From Myxococcota bacterium (lineage in GTDB: Bacteria; Myxococcota_A; UBA9042; DTJE01), in contig JAGOKF010000008.1 in NCBI GenBank assembly GCA_017994695.1, positions 1 to 64,000 on the forward strand: a stretch of 64,000 bases of DNA, given 5' to 3'. A model generated the notes under the pieces. It searched no databases. It was given only the letters and a program-made list of their open reading frames with translations, and was not told the DNA's origin. Each line of letters opens with the position of its first letter. Position 1 is the stretch's first letter. Positions 49,862 through 58,131 of the stretch are shown piece by piece. Made by a program: the position numbers and the translations under genes.

Positions 49862-52528
49862 ATGACGCCTCGCTCGCGATGGATCACGGTCCTGGTGCTG
49901 GCGGCAGGGATGGGCGGATGCGGCGGGGGAGGCACCCCGGCGGAGGACCTCTGCTCCGGAAGCGGCTGCCTGGACCTCCTGCCGCCGCTGGATCCGGGTT
50001 CGGATCCGGGGGCGCCGGACACCGGAAGGGACCTGGGGGCGTTCGACGTCCCCGTGGAGGATCCCGGGTCCGAACCGGGGGATCTTCTTCCGGATGGCGA
50101 GGATTGCGGCGGGGGCTTCGGATGCCCCTGCGACGTGAACCGGGACTGCCTCTCGGGACTCTGCATGCCGACGGTCGAGGGGAAGTTCTGCACCGTGACC
50201 TGCGTCGAGAACTGCCCGTCGAACTGGAAGTGCGAGTACGTGTCGCCCCCCGGACTCGACCCGATCTATGCCTGCGTGCCTCCCCGGACCTCCCTGTGCC
50301 GGCCGTGCTCGAAGGACTCCGACTGCGCGGTGGAGCAGGGGGAGGTGTCCCGCTGCCTGTCCTACGGATCCCAGGGGCGGTTCTGCGTGACCTCCTGCAT
50401 GGACACCGGGAAGTGCCCCGGGGGCTACACATGCCTGGATCTGCTGCTGGAAGGGGAGGGGTTTCGGGGCTGCGTCGCCGACGCCGGGGACTGCCCCTGC
50501 CTCCAGGGGTGGGCGGGGCTCTCGACCCCCTGCTACCAGGTGAACGAGATCGGGACCTGCACGGGGGTCCGGGAATGCTCCCGCCTGGAGGACGCCTATG
50601 CCTACGGGGCCTGCACCGCGCCGGTCCCGGCAATCGAGACCTGCAACGCCGTCGATGACGACTGCAACGGCCTGATCGACGACGGGCTCGGGGAATCCAC
50701 CTGCGGCAAGGGGGTCTGCGCCCGGGTGCTGCCGAACTGCAAGGACGGGCAGTCGGTTCCCTGCGACCCCTACCAGGGACAGACCATCGAGGTCTGCAAC
50801 AACCTGGACGACGACTGCGACGGGCTGACCGACGAACTGTGGCCCGACCGCGGGAGTCCGTGCGACGGGCCGGATCCCGACTCCTGTCCAAACGGCCGGT
50901 GGGGATGCGCCGAGGACGGCCAGAGCCTGGTCTGCGAAAGCGACAACGTGAACTACGTCGAGGTCTGCAACAACCTGGACGACGACTGTGACGGCCAGAC
51001 CGACGAGGTGGAGGACCTGGGCACCACGTCCTGCGGGATCGGGGCCTGCTACCACACCGTGGCGAACTGCATCGGCGGGCAGGTCCAGACCTGCAATCCC
51101 CTGGAGGGGGTGCAGCCGGTGGACTGGCCGGACCCGGACTACATCGACAGCAACTGCGACGGGATCGACGGGGACCGAAACCAGGCCGTCTTCGTGGACG
51201 TGACGTCGGGGCGGGACCTGAATCCCGGGACCCCCGAACTGCCCAAGAAGACCCTCCAGGCCGGGATCGACGCGGCGGCCAGCCAGGGCCTGCCGCTGGT
51301 GCTGGTGTCCCTCGGCGTCTATGGGGAGTCGGTGACGCTGCGGAACGGGATCGGCCTCTATGGCCAGTACGACCGGGCGAACGGCTGGCAGCGCAAGCCC
51401 GAGAACGTCACCCAGATCAAGGGGGGCAACATCGCGGTGACCGCGGACAACCTGACGGCCCCGACGGGCCTCCACGGATTCCTGATCACCTCCGAGTCCA
51501 ACACCGCCTTCGGGGGATCGTCTTACGCCGTCGTGGCCCGGAACAGCCCGGGCCTGTCCATCGTCGCCTGCACCCTCCAGGCCGGCGCCGGAGGGGCCGG
51601 TGCGCCGGGGGTCTCGGGGACGCCCGGCTTGAACGGTAGCAGCGGGAACAATGGCGACCAGGGGTGCGAGTACGACTGCGACTGCCTGATCTGCGCGGGC
51701 CAGTGCGGGTCGTGCAGCCGACCCCGGGGAGGCAGCGGCGGCAACAGCCCCTGCGGGTCGGGTGGCGGCAAGGGAGGCGACGGCGGATACAGCGACGGAG
51801 CTGGCGTGAACGGGGCCAACGGGTCCGGCCCCTCGGGGGGCTATGGCGGATTCGGCGGCAGCGGGTCCGGGCAGAACGGGTTCGCAGGAGGTCCCGGGTC
51901 CAACGGCAGCCGGGGACGCGACGGATCGGGAGGCGGTGCCGTCGGAACGGTGGCGGCCCTCTACGTCCCTGCGGACGGCACCGGAGGCCAGGCCGGCACG
52001 AACGGTTCCGGGGGCGGTGGCGGAGGGTCGGGAGGCGGGGACGTCACCGGGATCTTCTCCTGCTGCAACACCTACGGGAGTTCCGGCGGCGGCGGCGGCG
52101 GCGGCGGGTGCGGGGGCGCTCCGGGAACCGGCGGCGGCGGCGGCGGTGCGTCCATCGGTCTGCTGGTGACCGGCGCCCGGGTGGCCCTGGAGCGCACCAT
52201 CGTCAAGACGGGCAACGGCGGCCCCGGGGGAGCCGGCGGATACGGAGGCACCGGAGGCCAGGGGGGCAGCGCCGGATCGGGCGGGCCCAAGGGAGACGAC
52301 GACAGCCAGGGGATCGGCGCCGAAGGCGGTCGAGGCGGCAAGGGAGGCGACGGCGGAGTGGGCGGCGGCGGCGGCGGCGGCCCGTCGATCGGGGTCTTCT
52401 GCGCCTCCGGAGGCCGCCTGGGCGCGACGCAGGTCTCCTACGTGCTGGGCATCGGAGGGCCCGGGGGCTACTCGACCTCCCAGCCGGGGGAGGAGGGACT
52501 CCGGGTCGAGACCTACGGCTGCAACTGA
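49862..52528 (+). CDS. MopE-type Cys-rich lipoprotein with Gly-rich region
   Basis: This is an 888-residue surface lipoprotein, lipobox MGGC (Cys near 20), with an acidic stalk (25-80) and a Cys-rich head (about 80-260). Three MopE-like putative metal-binding repeats follow: CNAVDDDCNGLIDDG at 261, CNNLDDDCDGLTDEL at 312 and CNNLDDDCDGQTDEV at 369. A further partial NCDGIDGD lies near 430. A DUF1565-like beta-helix start (DVTSGRDLNPGTPELPKK, about 443) follows, and then an extraordinary region of about 280 residues (roughly 573-855) dominated by GGxGG. Similar proteins are common in Myxococcota and bind Ca2+ or copper-like metals in some family members. ATG 49862 has GGAGGGAAG upstream. Confidence 0.78.
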   Translation: MTPRSRWITVLVLAAGMGGCGGGGTPAEDLCSGSGCLDLLPPLDPGSDPGAPDTGRDLGAFDVPVEDPGSEPGDLLPDGEDCGGGFGCPCDVNRDCLSGLCMPTVEGKFCTVTCVENCPSNWKCEYVSPPGLDPIYACVPPRTSLCRPCSKDSDCAVEQGEVSRCLSYGSQGRFCVTSCMDTGKCPGGYTCLDLLLEGEGFRGCVADAGDCPCLQGWAGLSTPCYQVNEIGTCTGVRECSRLEDAYAYGACTAPVPAIETCNAVDDDCNGLIDDGLGESTCGKGVCARVLPNCKDGQSVPCDPYQGQTIEVCNNLDDDCDGLTDELWPDRGSPCDGPDPDSCPNGRWGCAEDGQSLVCESDNVNYVEVCNNLDDDCDGQTDEVEDLGTTSCGIGACYHTVANCIGGQVQTCNPLEGVQPVDWPDPDYIDSNCDGIDGDRNQAVFVDVTSGRDLNPGTPELPKKTLQAGIDAAASQGLPLVLVSLGVYGESVTLRNGIGLYGQYDRANGWQRKPENVTQIKGGNIAVTADNLTAPTGLHGFLITSESNTAFGGSSYAVVARNSPGLSIVACTLQAGAGGAGAPGVSGTPGLNGSSGNNGDQGCEYDCDCLICAGQCGSCSRPRGGSGGNSPCGSGGGKGGDGGYSDGAGVNGANGSGPSGGYGGFGGSGSGQNGFAGGPGSNGSRGRDGSGGGAVGTVAALYVPADGTGGQAGTNGSGGGGGGSGGGDVTGIFSCCNTYGSSGGGGGGGGCGGAPGTGGGGGGASIGLLVTGARVALERTIVKTGNGGPGGAGGYGGTGGQGGSAGSGGPKGDDDSQGIGAEGGRGGKGGDGGVGGGGGGGPSIGVFCASGGRLGATQVSYVLGIGGPGGYSTSQPGEEGLRVETYGCN
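51580..52420 (+). repeat. Gly-rich GGxGG coding repeat region
   Basis: This is imprecise coding repeat DNA rich in GGCGG and GGAGG within the MopE-like gene. It includes runs such as CGGCGGCGGCGGCGG near 52090 and 52370. Units vary in length and order, and a non-glycine segment (51990-52080 and 52150-52220) interrupts it. Confidence 0.8.
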
Positions 52529-52538
52529 CGCCCGGGTC

Positions 52539-53339
52539 CTACCGGCCCTTTCGCAGTTTCTCCCACAGATTCCGCAGGGACTGCTCCAGCGGGGAAGCGG
52601 GACGCCTCCGGGATCGCAGGGACAGCAGGCGCTGTTCCCGGAGCGCATCGACGTGCCGGGGGTTCTGCTCCAGGCACAGGTTCAGGCAGTTGCGCTGCTC
52701 CTTCTCCTCTCCCCGGAACTTGTGCCACATCGCCTGGAAGTACCAGGTGTCGCCCGTGGGGTCGGCCTCGGCCTTCTCCAGGGCCATCAGCATCCACCGT
52801 CGGGCCTCGTCCAGGCGGGGTTCCAGGGGGCGCTGATCGTTGTTCATGACCGCCCAGGCGAGATAGGCGGCGTACCGGCCGTTCTCCGGCGCCAGTTCCA
52901 CGGCCCTGCGCAGGGATGCCTCGGCCTCCTGGACCGCCCGCCGCTGCATCAGCAGGGTCCCCTTGTTGAACCACACCCGTGCCTCGGCCTGGGCATCCCG
53001 CTGGACCTTCTCCTGGGACGACATCGGCTTGGCCTGTCCCTGGGCCCGCCGGGCCATGTACTCGATCCGCCGGCGCCGGTCGGACAGCACCGCGTAGGCT
53101 TCCGCCAGTCCCTTGAAGACCTCCAGGGCCTTCCGCTGGACGTCCTCGGCCAGTTTCGCCTTCGCCAGGGCATCGGGATGGACGCGCCGGGCCAGTTGGA
53201 AGTAGGCGTCCCGGAGCGCCTGCCCGTCCGTTCCCTCGGGGACGCCCAGGAGCAGGAAGTAGTCCCCCTCTCCCAGTTGCCGTGCCTTGTCCTGGATCAA
53301 CTGGACGAGGTCGGAGTCGTTCTGCTGCCCGTCCGCCAT
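52539..53339 (-). CDS. J-domain protein with TPR-like C-terminus
   Basis: The 266-residue protein starts with a J domain (about 22-95) that holds the HPD tripeptide in RRVHPDALAK, so it can stimulate an Hsp70. The region after about 120 has TPR-like helices (WFNKGTLLMQRRAVQEAEASLRRAVELAP, GDTWYFQAMWHKFRGEEKEQ). No zinc finger or glycine-phenylalanine-rich region is present, so it is not a DnaJ proper. ATG 53339 lies between good promoter boxes and the start. Its stop converges 11 bp from that of the MopE-like gene. Confidence 0.85.
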   Translation of the reverse strand: MADGQQNDSDLVQLIQDKARQLGEGDYFLLLGVPEGTDGQALRDAYFQLARRVHPDALAKAKLAEDVQRKALEVFKGLAEAYAVLSDRRRRIEYMARRAQGQAKPMSSQEKVQRDAQAEARVWFNKGTLLMQRRAVQEAEASLRRAVELAPENGRYAAYLAWAVMNNDQRPLEPRLDEARRWMLMALEKAEADPTGDTWYFQAMWHKFRGEEKEQRNCLNLCLEQNPRHVDALREQRLLSLRSRRRPASPLEQSLRNLWEKLRKGR

Positions 53340-53359
53340 GGCCGGCCCTCCACGGCGGA

Positions 53360-53388
53360 ATGGTAGCGCCGGCCCCTCGGGGCCGCAA
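53360..53388 (-). promoter_or_regulatory. Promoter of the J-domain gene
   Basis: TTGCGG (53388-53383), 17 bp, TACCAT (53365-53360) on the minus strand, 20 bp before the ATG. Confidence 0.6.
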
Positions 53389-53406
53389 CCACTTCCCTTC
53401 CGCCAT

Positions 53407-53436
53407 TTGGTCCTTTGCCGCCGGTCGTTCTACCAT
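53407..53436 (+). promoter_or_regulatory. Promoter of the LysM lipoprotein gene
   Basis: TTGGTC (53407-53412), 18 bp, then TACCAT (53431-53436), 22 bp before the ATG. Confidence 0.5.
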
Positions 53437-53458
53437 TGCGTCGCCAGGGAGGGACGCC

Positions 53459-54076
53459 ATGGATCGCGGACGGCCGGCTTGGTGGATCCTTGCGGGGATC
53501 GTGGTCGTGGCGGGCGGTTGCCGCCAGTTTCCCCGGGGAATGGACAGCGTGGACCACTCGCTGATTCCCGGGGACGACGAAGGGGCGTGGAAGAGCGAGA
53601 TCGCCCTGGGAAGCACGGGACGCACGATCCGGGCCGAACTGGTGATGGCCGAGGCGGCCCGGGGGGCTCCGGAACGTCTCCAGTTCATCGCCAGCGAGGC
53701 GGACTCCCTCGCGCTGCTGGCCTCCTGGGCCAGAATGGAACCCGAGGCGGTGCTGCGACAGAACCCCCACCTGGGCAGTGGCCGTGACCTTTCGGGCAAG
53801 CCGGTCACCCTGGAACTGGACCCGGCGACGGCCGCCCGCTTCCGGGCCCTCCGGGGGGTGCACCTGGCCCGCTGGCAGCAGCGGGACGAGCAGGGAATCC
53901 AGGTCGTGGGCGTCGTCGAACACGTCGTGCAGAAGGGCGAGACCCTCGGGGACCTCCTCCGGAGGTATCCCACCACGGAGGATCTCCTGGCTCGGGAGAA
54001 CGGGTACCTCAGACTGACCGCCATCCGGGAGGGCCACAAGATCCGGGTTCCCCTGGTGAAGGAACCGTCGCCCTGA
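53459..54076 (+). CDS. LysM-domain lipoprotein
   Basis: The 205-residue protein has a lipobox VAGGC (Cys near 21) and a C-terminal LysM-like domain (about 155-200; EHVVQKGETLGDLLRRYP, and IREGHKIRVPL). LysM domains bind peptidoglycan, so this may link the outer membrane or a protein complex to the wall. A second, weaker LysM-like stretch lies around residues 80-120 (IASEADSLALLASWARMEPEAVLRQNP). ATG 53459 has AGGGAGGG upstream. Confidence 0.8.
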   Translation: MDRGRPAWWILAGIVVVAGGCRQFPRGMDSVDHSLIPGDDEGAWKSEIALGSTGRTIRAELVMAEAARGAPERLQFIASEADSLALLASWARMEPEAVLRQNPHLGSGRDLSGKPVTLELDPATAARFRALRGVHLARWQQRDEQGIQVVGVVEHVVQKGETLGDLLRRYPTTEDLLARENGYLRLTAIREGHKIRVPLVKEPSP

Positions 54077-54095
54077 TCCCCATGGAGAGAACCAC

Positions 54096-55640
54096 GTGGA
54101 GGCCCCCGACGGGATCCCCGGTGCCCGGCGTCCGTGGACGGGGACCCGGGTCCCGGCGGCCGGGTTCCTGGCGGTCGCGGCCCTCTGCCTGCTGGTCGGC
54201 GGGATCTTCCTTCCGGTGATCGACGCCGACTTCGTCAACTGGGACGACGACTTCCATGTCCTCGAGAACCCGAAGGTGCAGAACCCCGGATCGGTGGGGC
54301 TCCGGGAGTGGCTGCTGACCCCGGAACTGGGCTATCCGGTCCCGGTCACGGTGGCCTCCTATGCCCTGGAACGGTGGATTCACGGGCCCGGACCCGCGGG
54401 CTTCCACGGGGGGAACCTGCTGCTGCACCTGGCCAACCTGGCCTTCCTGTGGGGCATCGCACGCCGCATGGGCCTGGGAGGCGGGTGGGCGCTGGCCGCC
54501 GCAGCGATCCTGGGGATGCACCCGGTGGTGGTGGAGCCGGTGGCCTGGGTGTCGGGCCGGAAGGACCTCCTGGCCGCCGCCTTCCTGCTGGGGGCGGTCT
54601 GGTGGCTGGCGGGGCTCCGGCACCGGGAGGACCCGCGCATGGCTCCCCGCTGGGGCATCGCCGGGATGCTGGTGCTGGCGACGCTGTCGAAACCCGTGGC
54701 GGCTCTTGCCCCGATGGTCGCGTGGCTGCTCGATGTCCGGGGACGCCGGGGGCCCTGGCCGGCGGCCATGGTGGCGACCCTGTGCCTCGCGGGGCTGGCC
54801 TTCCTGCTCGAGTCCCGGGTCGGGGCCCTGGAGGGAGGCGCCGCGTCCGGGGGAGCCCTGGTGCGGGTGCTGGCGGGACTGGCCTGGCACGGCAGGAACC
54901 TGCTGTTCCCCGCGGACCTCCTGCCCAAGTACCTGGATCCCCCCGGCGGGCCGACCCCGGCGGTGCTTGCCGGGGGGGCGGTCCTGATCGTGGCGATCGT
55001 CGCCCTGGCGGCCTGGGCCTGGCGGCGATGTCCCGAGGCCCTTCCGGGGATCGGGCTCGCGGCGGCCACCTACGGGCCGGTCTGCGGGGTGGTTCCCCTG
55101 TCCCGCCAGTATGCCGACTCGTATCTCTACCTGCCCCTGGCGGGCCTGGCCCTGGCCCTGGCCGCCTTGGGCAGTCGCCTGTCCCGCCGCATCGACTCGC
55201 GGATCGTCCGGCGGGGGATCCCGGCGGCCGTGCTGGGCCTGGCCCTGGTGGGGGGCATCGCCTCCGCCCGGCAGGTGGGAATCTGGCGCGACGGAGTGAC
55301 CCTGTGGGCGTCGGTCTGGCAGCGCTATCCAGACAGTCCCCAGGTCTGCCGGAACCTGGGCAACGCCCACCTGTTCGGCCGCCGCTTCGAGCCGCGGAAG
55401 GCCGTGGCCGTCTACCGGCACTGCATCGACCGCCTGGGGCAGCGGGAGTTCTTCCTGAAGAACCTGGCCGTCGCCAGCGCCTGGTCCGGGGATTTGGACC
55501 AGGCCGGACCCCTGCTCCGGGAGGCCTTGAAGGATCGCCCCCACGACCCCGTCCTCCGGAAGTGGGCCGAACGCCTGGGAGTTTCGGGGGCCGCCGACCC
55601 CCGACACGAGGACCCCGAGGCCGTACCGGCGTCCCCCTGA
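54096..55640 (+). CDS. TMTC-like membrane protein (glycosyltransferase C-type fold plus TPR)
   Basis: The 514-residue inner-membrane protein has about ten helices (20-385), then a short soluble C-terminal TPR-like region (about 390-490). Early acidic residues in VNWDDDFHVLEN and HPVVVEPVAWVSGRKDLLA strongly recall TMTC proteins, which in animals transfer O-mannose and have a DD/DE acid motif plus TPRs. So a lipid-linked glycosyltransferase is plausible, acting outside the cytoplasm. GTG 54096 has GGAGAG upstream; an ATG at 54082 is in another frame. It follows the LysM gene by 20 bp. Confidence 0.72.
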   Translation: MEAPDGIPGARRPWTGTRVPAAGFLAVAALCLLVGGIFLPVIDADFVNWDDDFHVLENPKVQNPGSVGLREWLLTPELGYPVPVTVASYALERWIHGPGPAGFHGGNLLLHLANLAFLWGIARRMGLGGGWALAAAAILGMHPVVVEPVAWVSGRKDLLAAAFLLGAVWWLAGLRHREDPRMAPRWGIAGMLVLATLSKPVAALAPMVAWLLDVRGRRGPWPAAMVATLCLAGLAFLLESRVGALEGGAASGGALVRVLAGLAWHGRNLLFPADLLPKYLDPPGGPTPAVLAGGAVLIVAIVALAAWAWRRCPEALPGIGLAAATYGPVCGVVPLSRQYADSYLYLPLAGLALALAALGSRLSRRIDSRIVRRGIPAAVLGLALVGGIASARQVGIWRDGVTLWASVWQRYPDSPQVCRNLGNAHLFGRRFEPRKAVAVYRHCIDRLGQREFFLKNLAVASAWSGDLDQAGPLLREALKDRPHDPVLRKWAERLGVSGAADPRHEDPEAVPASP

Positions 55641-55680
55641 TACGGTTGGTTCCCAGTTCCGGGAAAGCCCTCCCTGCGGT

Positions 55681-56460
55681 TCAGCGGATCCAGGACGAAG
55701 GGCGCAGGGGCTCCTCGCCCAGGCACTCCTCCGACTCCCGGAGCAGGTCATCCACCTCCCGTTGGAGGGCGGCCAGGCGCGCTTCCAGTCGGGAGCGTTG
55801 CGGGTCGGGGACCCGCGGGGTTCCCGGATCCCGCGACCGGTCGGCTTCGGCGGCGATCTCCCGTTCCAGCGCATCGAGTTCCGGGATCCGGGATGCGGCC
55901 CGTTCCACCAGCCGCTGCACGTCGCCCAGGGGTACCTCGGTGATCCCCAGGGCATCCCCGGCGATCCGTTCCCAGGGCTCGGGTTCCGGGCGCACGGCGA
56001 TGGCCAGGTCCAGGCGGTCCTGGAGGACCTGGAGAGCGGTCTTCAGCGACACGACGCGGTCCTGGAGGACCCGGAGGTCGATGCCCTCGCGGACGAAACG
56101 CCGGCGCTGGACCAGGTGGACGACCGTCGTCCGCACGGCGAGGGCCATGGCGGGCAGCAGGTTCAGCCCCAGCACGAAGGGCCAGAGGGCGGCATCGCCG
56201 GTCAGCAGCAGGATCCCCGCGTGCATGGCCGGGAACAGCAGAGCGCAGGCCATCAGGGCGATCACGGTCCAGGTGTCCAGCAGTCCGGGGAGGTGGCGGG
56301 GCAGCCTGCGCCCTCGGTGGACCAGCACCATCGCCGCCAGGAGGAAGGACACCAGTCCCCCAAACCACGCGGCGATGAACGGGATGACCCACTGGACCAG
56401 GACGAAGAGGATCAGCAGCAGCGCGCCCAGCAGCAGCGCAAAGCCCGCCAGGTCCCTCAT
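55681..56460 (-). CDS. Membrane protein with long cytosolic coiled coil, unknown
   Basis: I do not recognise this 259-residue protein. It has three to four membrane helices in the first 120 residues (LAGFALLLGALLLILFVLVQWVIPFIAAW, LLDTWTVIALMACALLF and PFVLGLNLLPAMALAV). After these it becomes a largely charged, heptad-like helical stretch (about 120-250) rich in Arg, Glu and Leu, such as RLEARLAALQREVDDLL, which should lie in the cytoplasm and self-associate. ATG 56460 is chosen because the hydrophobic helix begins directly after it. A 304-bp region separates it from rocD. Confidence 0.6.
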   Translation of the reverse strand: MRDLAGFALLLGALLLILFVLVQWVIPFIAAWFGGLVSFLLAAMVLVHRGRRLPRHLPGLLDTWTVIALMACALLFPAMHAGILLLTGDAALWPFVLGLNLLPAMALAVRTTVVHLVQRRRFVREGIDLRVLQDRVVSLKTALQVLQDRLDLAIAVRPEPEPWERIAGDALGITEVPLGDVQRLVERAASRIPELDALEREIAAEADRSRDPGTPRVPDPQRSRLEARLAALQREVDDLLRESEECLGEEPLRPSSWIR

Positions 56461-56764
56461 GGTTCCCGGGCCTCCCGTGAACGTCGCGGGCCCAGCCTAG
56501 CCTCGGATCGGATCCGGGGTCAAGGCGGCTGGTTTCCATCCCGGTCGCCCCTGCTTCCCGGGAGGCGCTCGGCGGGGCTGGGGCCGCGTCGAGCGGCAGA
56601 CCGGCAGGTTCCTCGAGCCGTTCCCGGTGCGCCGCAAGTCGGGGAAATCAGTCGGTTCCTGTCGCCGGTGTCCTTTCCGGTGATCGGGATTCTTTCGGGG
56701 TTGCCCATCGGCTGGGGGTTTGCTAGAAGGCTCGGGGATTTCTTGCAAGGAGGCGATCCGCATC
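56461..56764. other. Intergenic region between two divergent genes
   Basis: The longest gene-free stretch in the window. It holds the rocD promoter at its right end (56701-56729). I see no small reading frame with a ribosome site, no convincing hairpin and no tRNA in the remainder. Confidence 0.6.
56701..56729 (+). promoter_or_regulatory. Promoter of the ornithine aminotransferase gene
   Basis: TTGCCC (56701-56706), 17 bp, then TAGAAG (56724-56729), a -10 box with a final G instead of T; the ATG is 36 bp downstream. Confidence 0.5.
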
Positions 56765-57967
56765 ATGGCCATGGACTCGACGACGCTGATGGAACTGGCG
56801 GACACCTGGGGTGCACACAACTACAAGCCCCTCCCGGTGGTGCTGTCCCACGGGGAGGGCGCCTTCGTCTGGGACGTCGAGGGGCGTCGCTACCTGGACT
56901 TCCTGTCCTGCTACTCGGCCTTGAACCACGGCCACCGCCACCCGCGGCTGGTCCAGGCCGCCCGGGAGCAGATGGACCGGATCACCCTGACCTCCCGGGC
57001 CTTCCACAACGCGGAGATGGGGCCCTTCCTGCAGGAACTGTGCGCCTACGCGGGACAGGAGATGGCCCTGCTGATGAACAGCGGGGCCGAGGCGGTGGAG
57101 ACCGCCCTGAAGGCCGCCCGCAAGTGGGCCTACCGGGTGAAGGGGGTGGCCCCCGGAGAGGCGGAGATCATCGCGTGCGCCGGGAACTTCCACGGCCGCA
57201 CCATCTCCATCGTGAGTTTCAGCACCGAACCCCTGTACCGGGACGATTTCGGCCCCTTCACCCCGGGGTTCCGGGTGATCCCCTACGGGGACCTGAAGGC
57301 CCTCCGGGAGGCCATCACGCCCCGGACCGCCGCCTTCCTGGTGGAGCCCATCCAGGGGGAGGCCGGGGTGGTGATCCCGCCGTCGGGCTTCCTGGCCGAG
57401 GCCCGGAAGATCTGCTCGGAGGCCGACGTGCTGTTCATCGCCGACGAGATCCAGACCGGGTTCGGGCGGACCGGCAGGGCATTCGCCTGCGAGCACGAGG
57501 GGGTCGTGCCGGACCTGGCGACGCTGGGAAAGGCCCTGGGCGGCGGCATCTATCCGGTGTCGGCGGTCGTGGGACGCCGGGACGTCCTGGGCCTGTTCCA
57601 GCCCGGGGAGCACGGCAGCACCTTCGGGGGGAATCCCCTGGCCTGCGCCATCGGCCGCGAGGCCATCCGCGTGATCCGGGAGGAGCGTCTCGCCGAGCGA
57701 TCCGCCGAACTGGGCAAGTGGCTGCTGGACGCCCTTCGCGGCATTCCGTCGCCCCATGTCCGGGAGGTCCGGGGGCGCGGACTCTTCATCGGGGTCGAAT
57801 TGCATCCGGAGGCAGGCGGCGCCCGGCGGTTCTGCGAGGCCCTGATGGCCGAGGGGCTGCTCTGCAAGGAGACCCACGACCACGTCATCCGGTTCGCTCC
57901 TCCCCTGGTGATCGGCCAGGAAGCGCTGTCCTGGGCGGTCCAGCGGGTGGCCGAGGTGCTGCGGTAG
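56765..57967 (+). CDS. rocD: Ornithine aminotransferase (class III)
   Basis: RocD moves the delta-amino group of ornithine to 2-oxoglutarate, giving glutamate semialdehyde, in arginine and proline metabolism. The 400-residue protein has the family-specific start NYKPLPVVLSHGEG, VWDVEGRRYLDFLSCYSALNHGH, NSGAEAVE, ADEIQTGFGRTG and the PLP Lys in TLGKALGGG. Length matches the family. The start has AAGGAGG about 11 bp upstream. No other arginine-catabolic gene is nearby, and the gene stands alone. Confidence 0.92.
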   Translation: MAMDSTTLMELADTWGAHNYKPLPVVLSHGEGAFVWDVEGRRYLDFLSCYSALNHGHRHPRLVQAAREQMDRITLTSRAFHNAEMGPFLQELCAYAGQEMALLMNSGAEAVETALKAARKWAYRVKGVAPGEAEIIACAGNFHGRTISIVSFSTEPLYRDDFGPFTPGFRVIPYGDLKALREAITPRTAAFLVEPIQGEAGVVIPPSGFLAEARKICSEADVLFIADEIQTGFGRTGRAFACEHEGVVPDLATLGKALGGGIYPVSAVVGRRDVLGLFQPGEHGSTFGGNPLACAIGREAIRVIREERLAERSAELGKWLLDALRGIPSPHVREVRGRGLFIGVELHPEAGGARRFCEALMAEGLLCKETHDHVIRFAPPLVIGQEALSWAVQRVAEVLR

Positions 57968-58131
57968 GCGGCCTTCCCTCGGGCGTCCATCCGACCTCCA
58001 TTCGATTCACCGGAAGCCGGGGAATTCTTCCGGGCCGTTCGTGAAACCGCGAACCCGCGGAAGATCCAGTCCCGCGTCTCTTCCGCCGGGTCGTGATCTG
58101 GGGGGACGGTTTGCTGCGGGCTGGGATCGGG

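Noticed and set aside
51580-52420. Gly-coding repeats as a CRISPR array or mobile repeat
   Set aside because: Units are irregular in length, lack unique spacers and stay in one coding frame, so they encode a Gly-rich protein segment.
58022-58065. CCGCG inverted repeat in the gap between rocD and the outer-membrane gene as a terminator
   Set aside because: The arms are short and lack a T-run, and a stem of this kind is common by chance in such GC-rich DNA.
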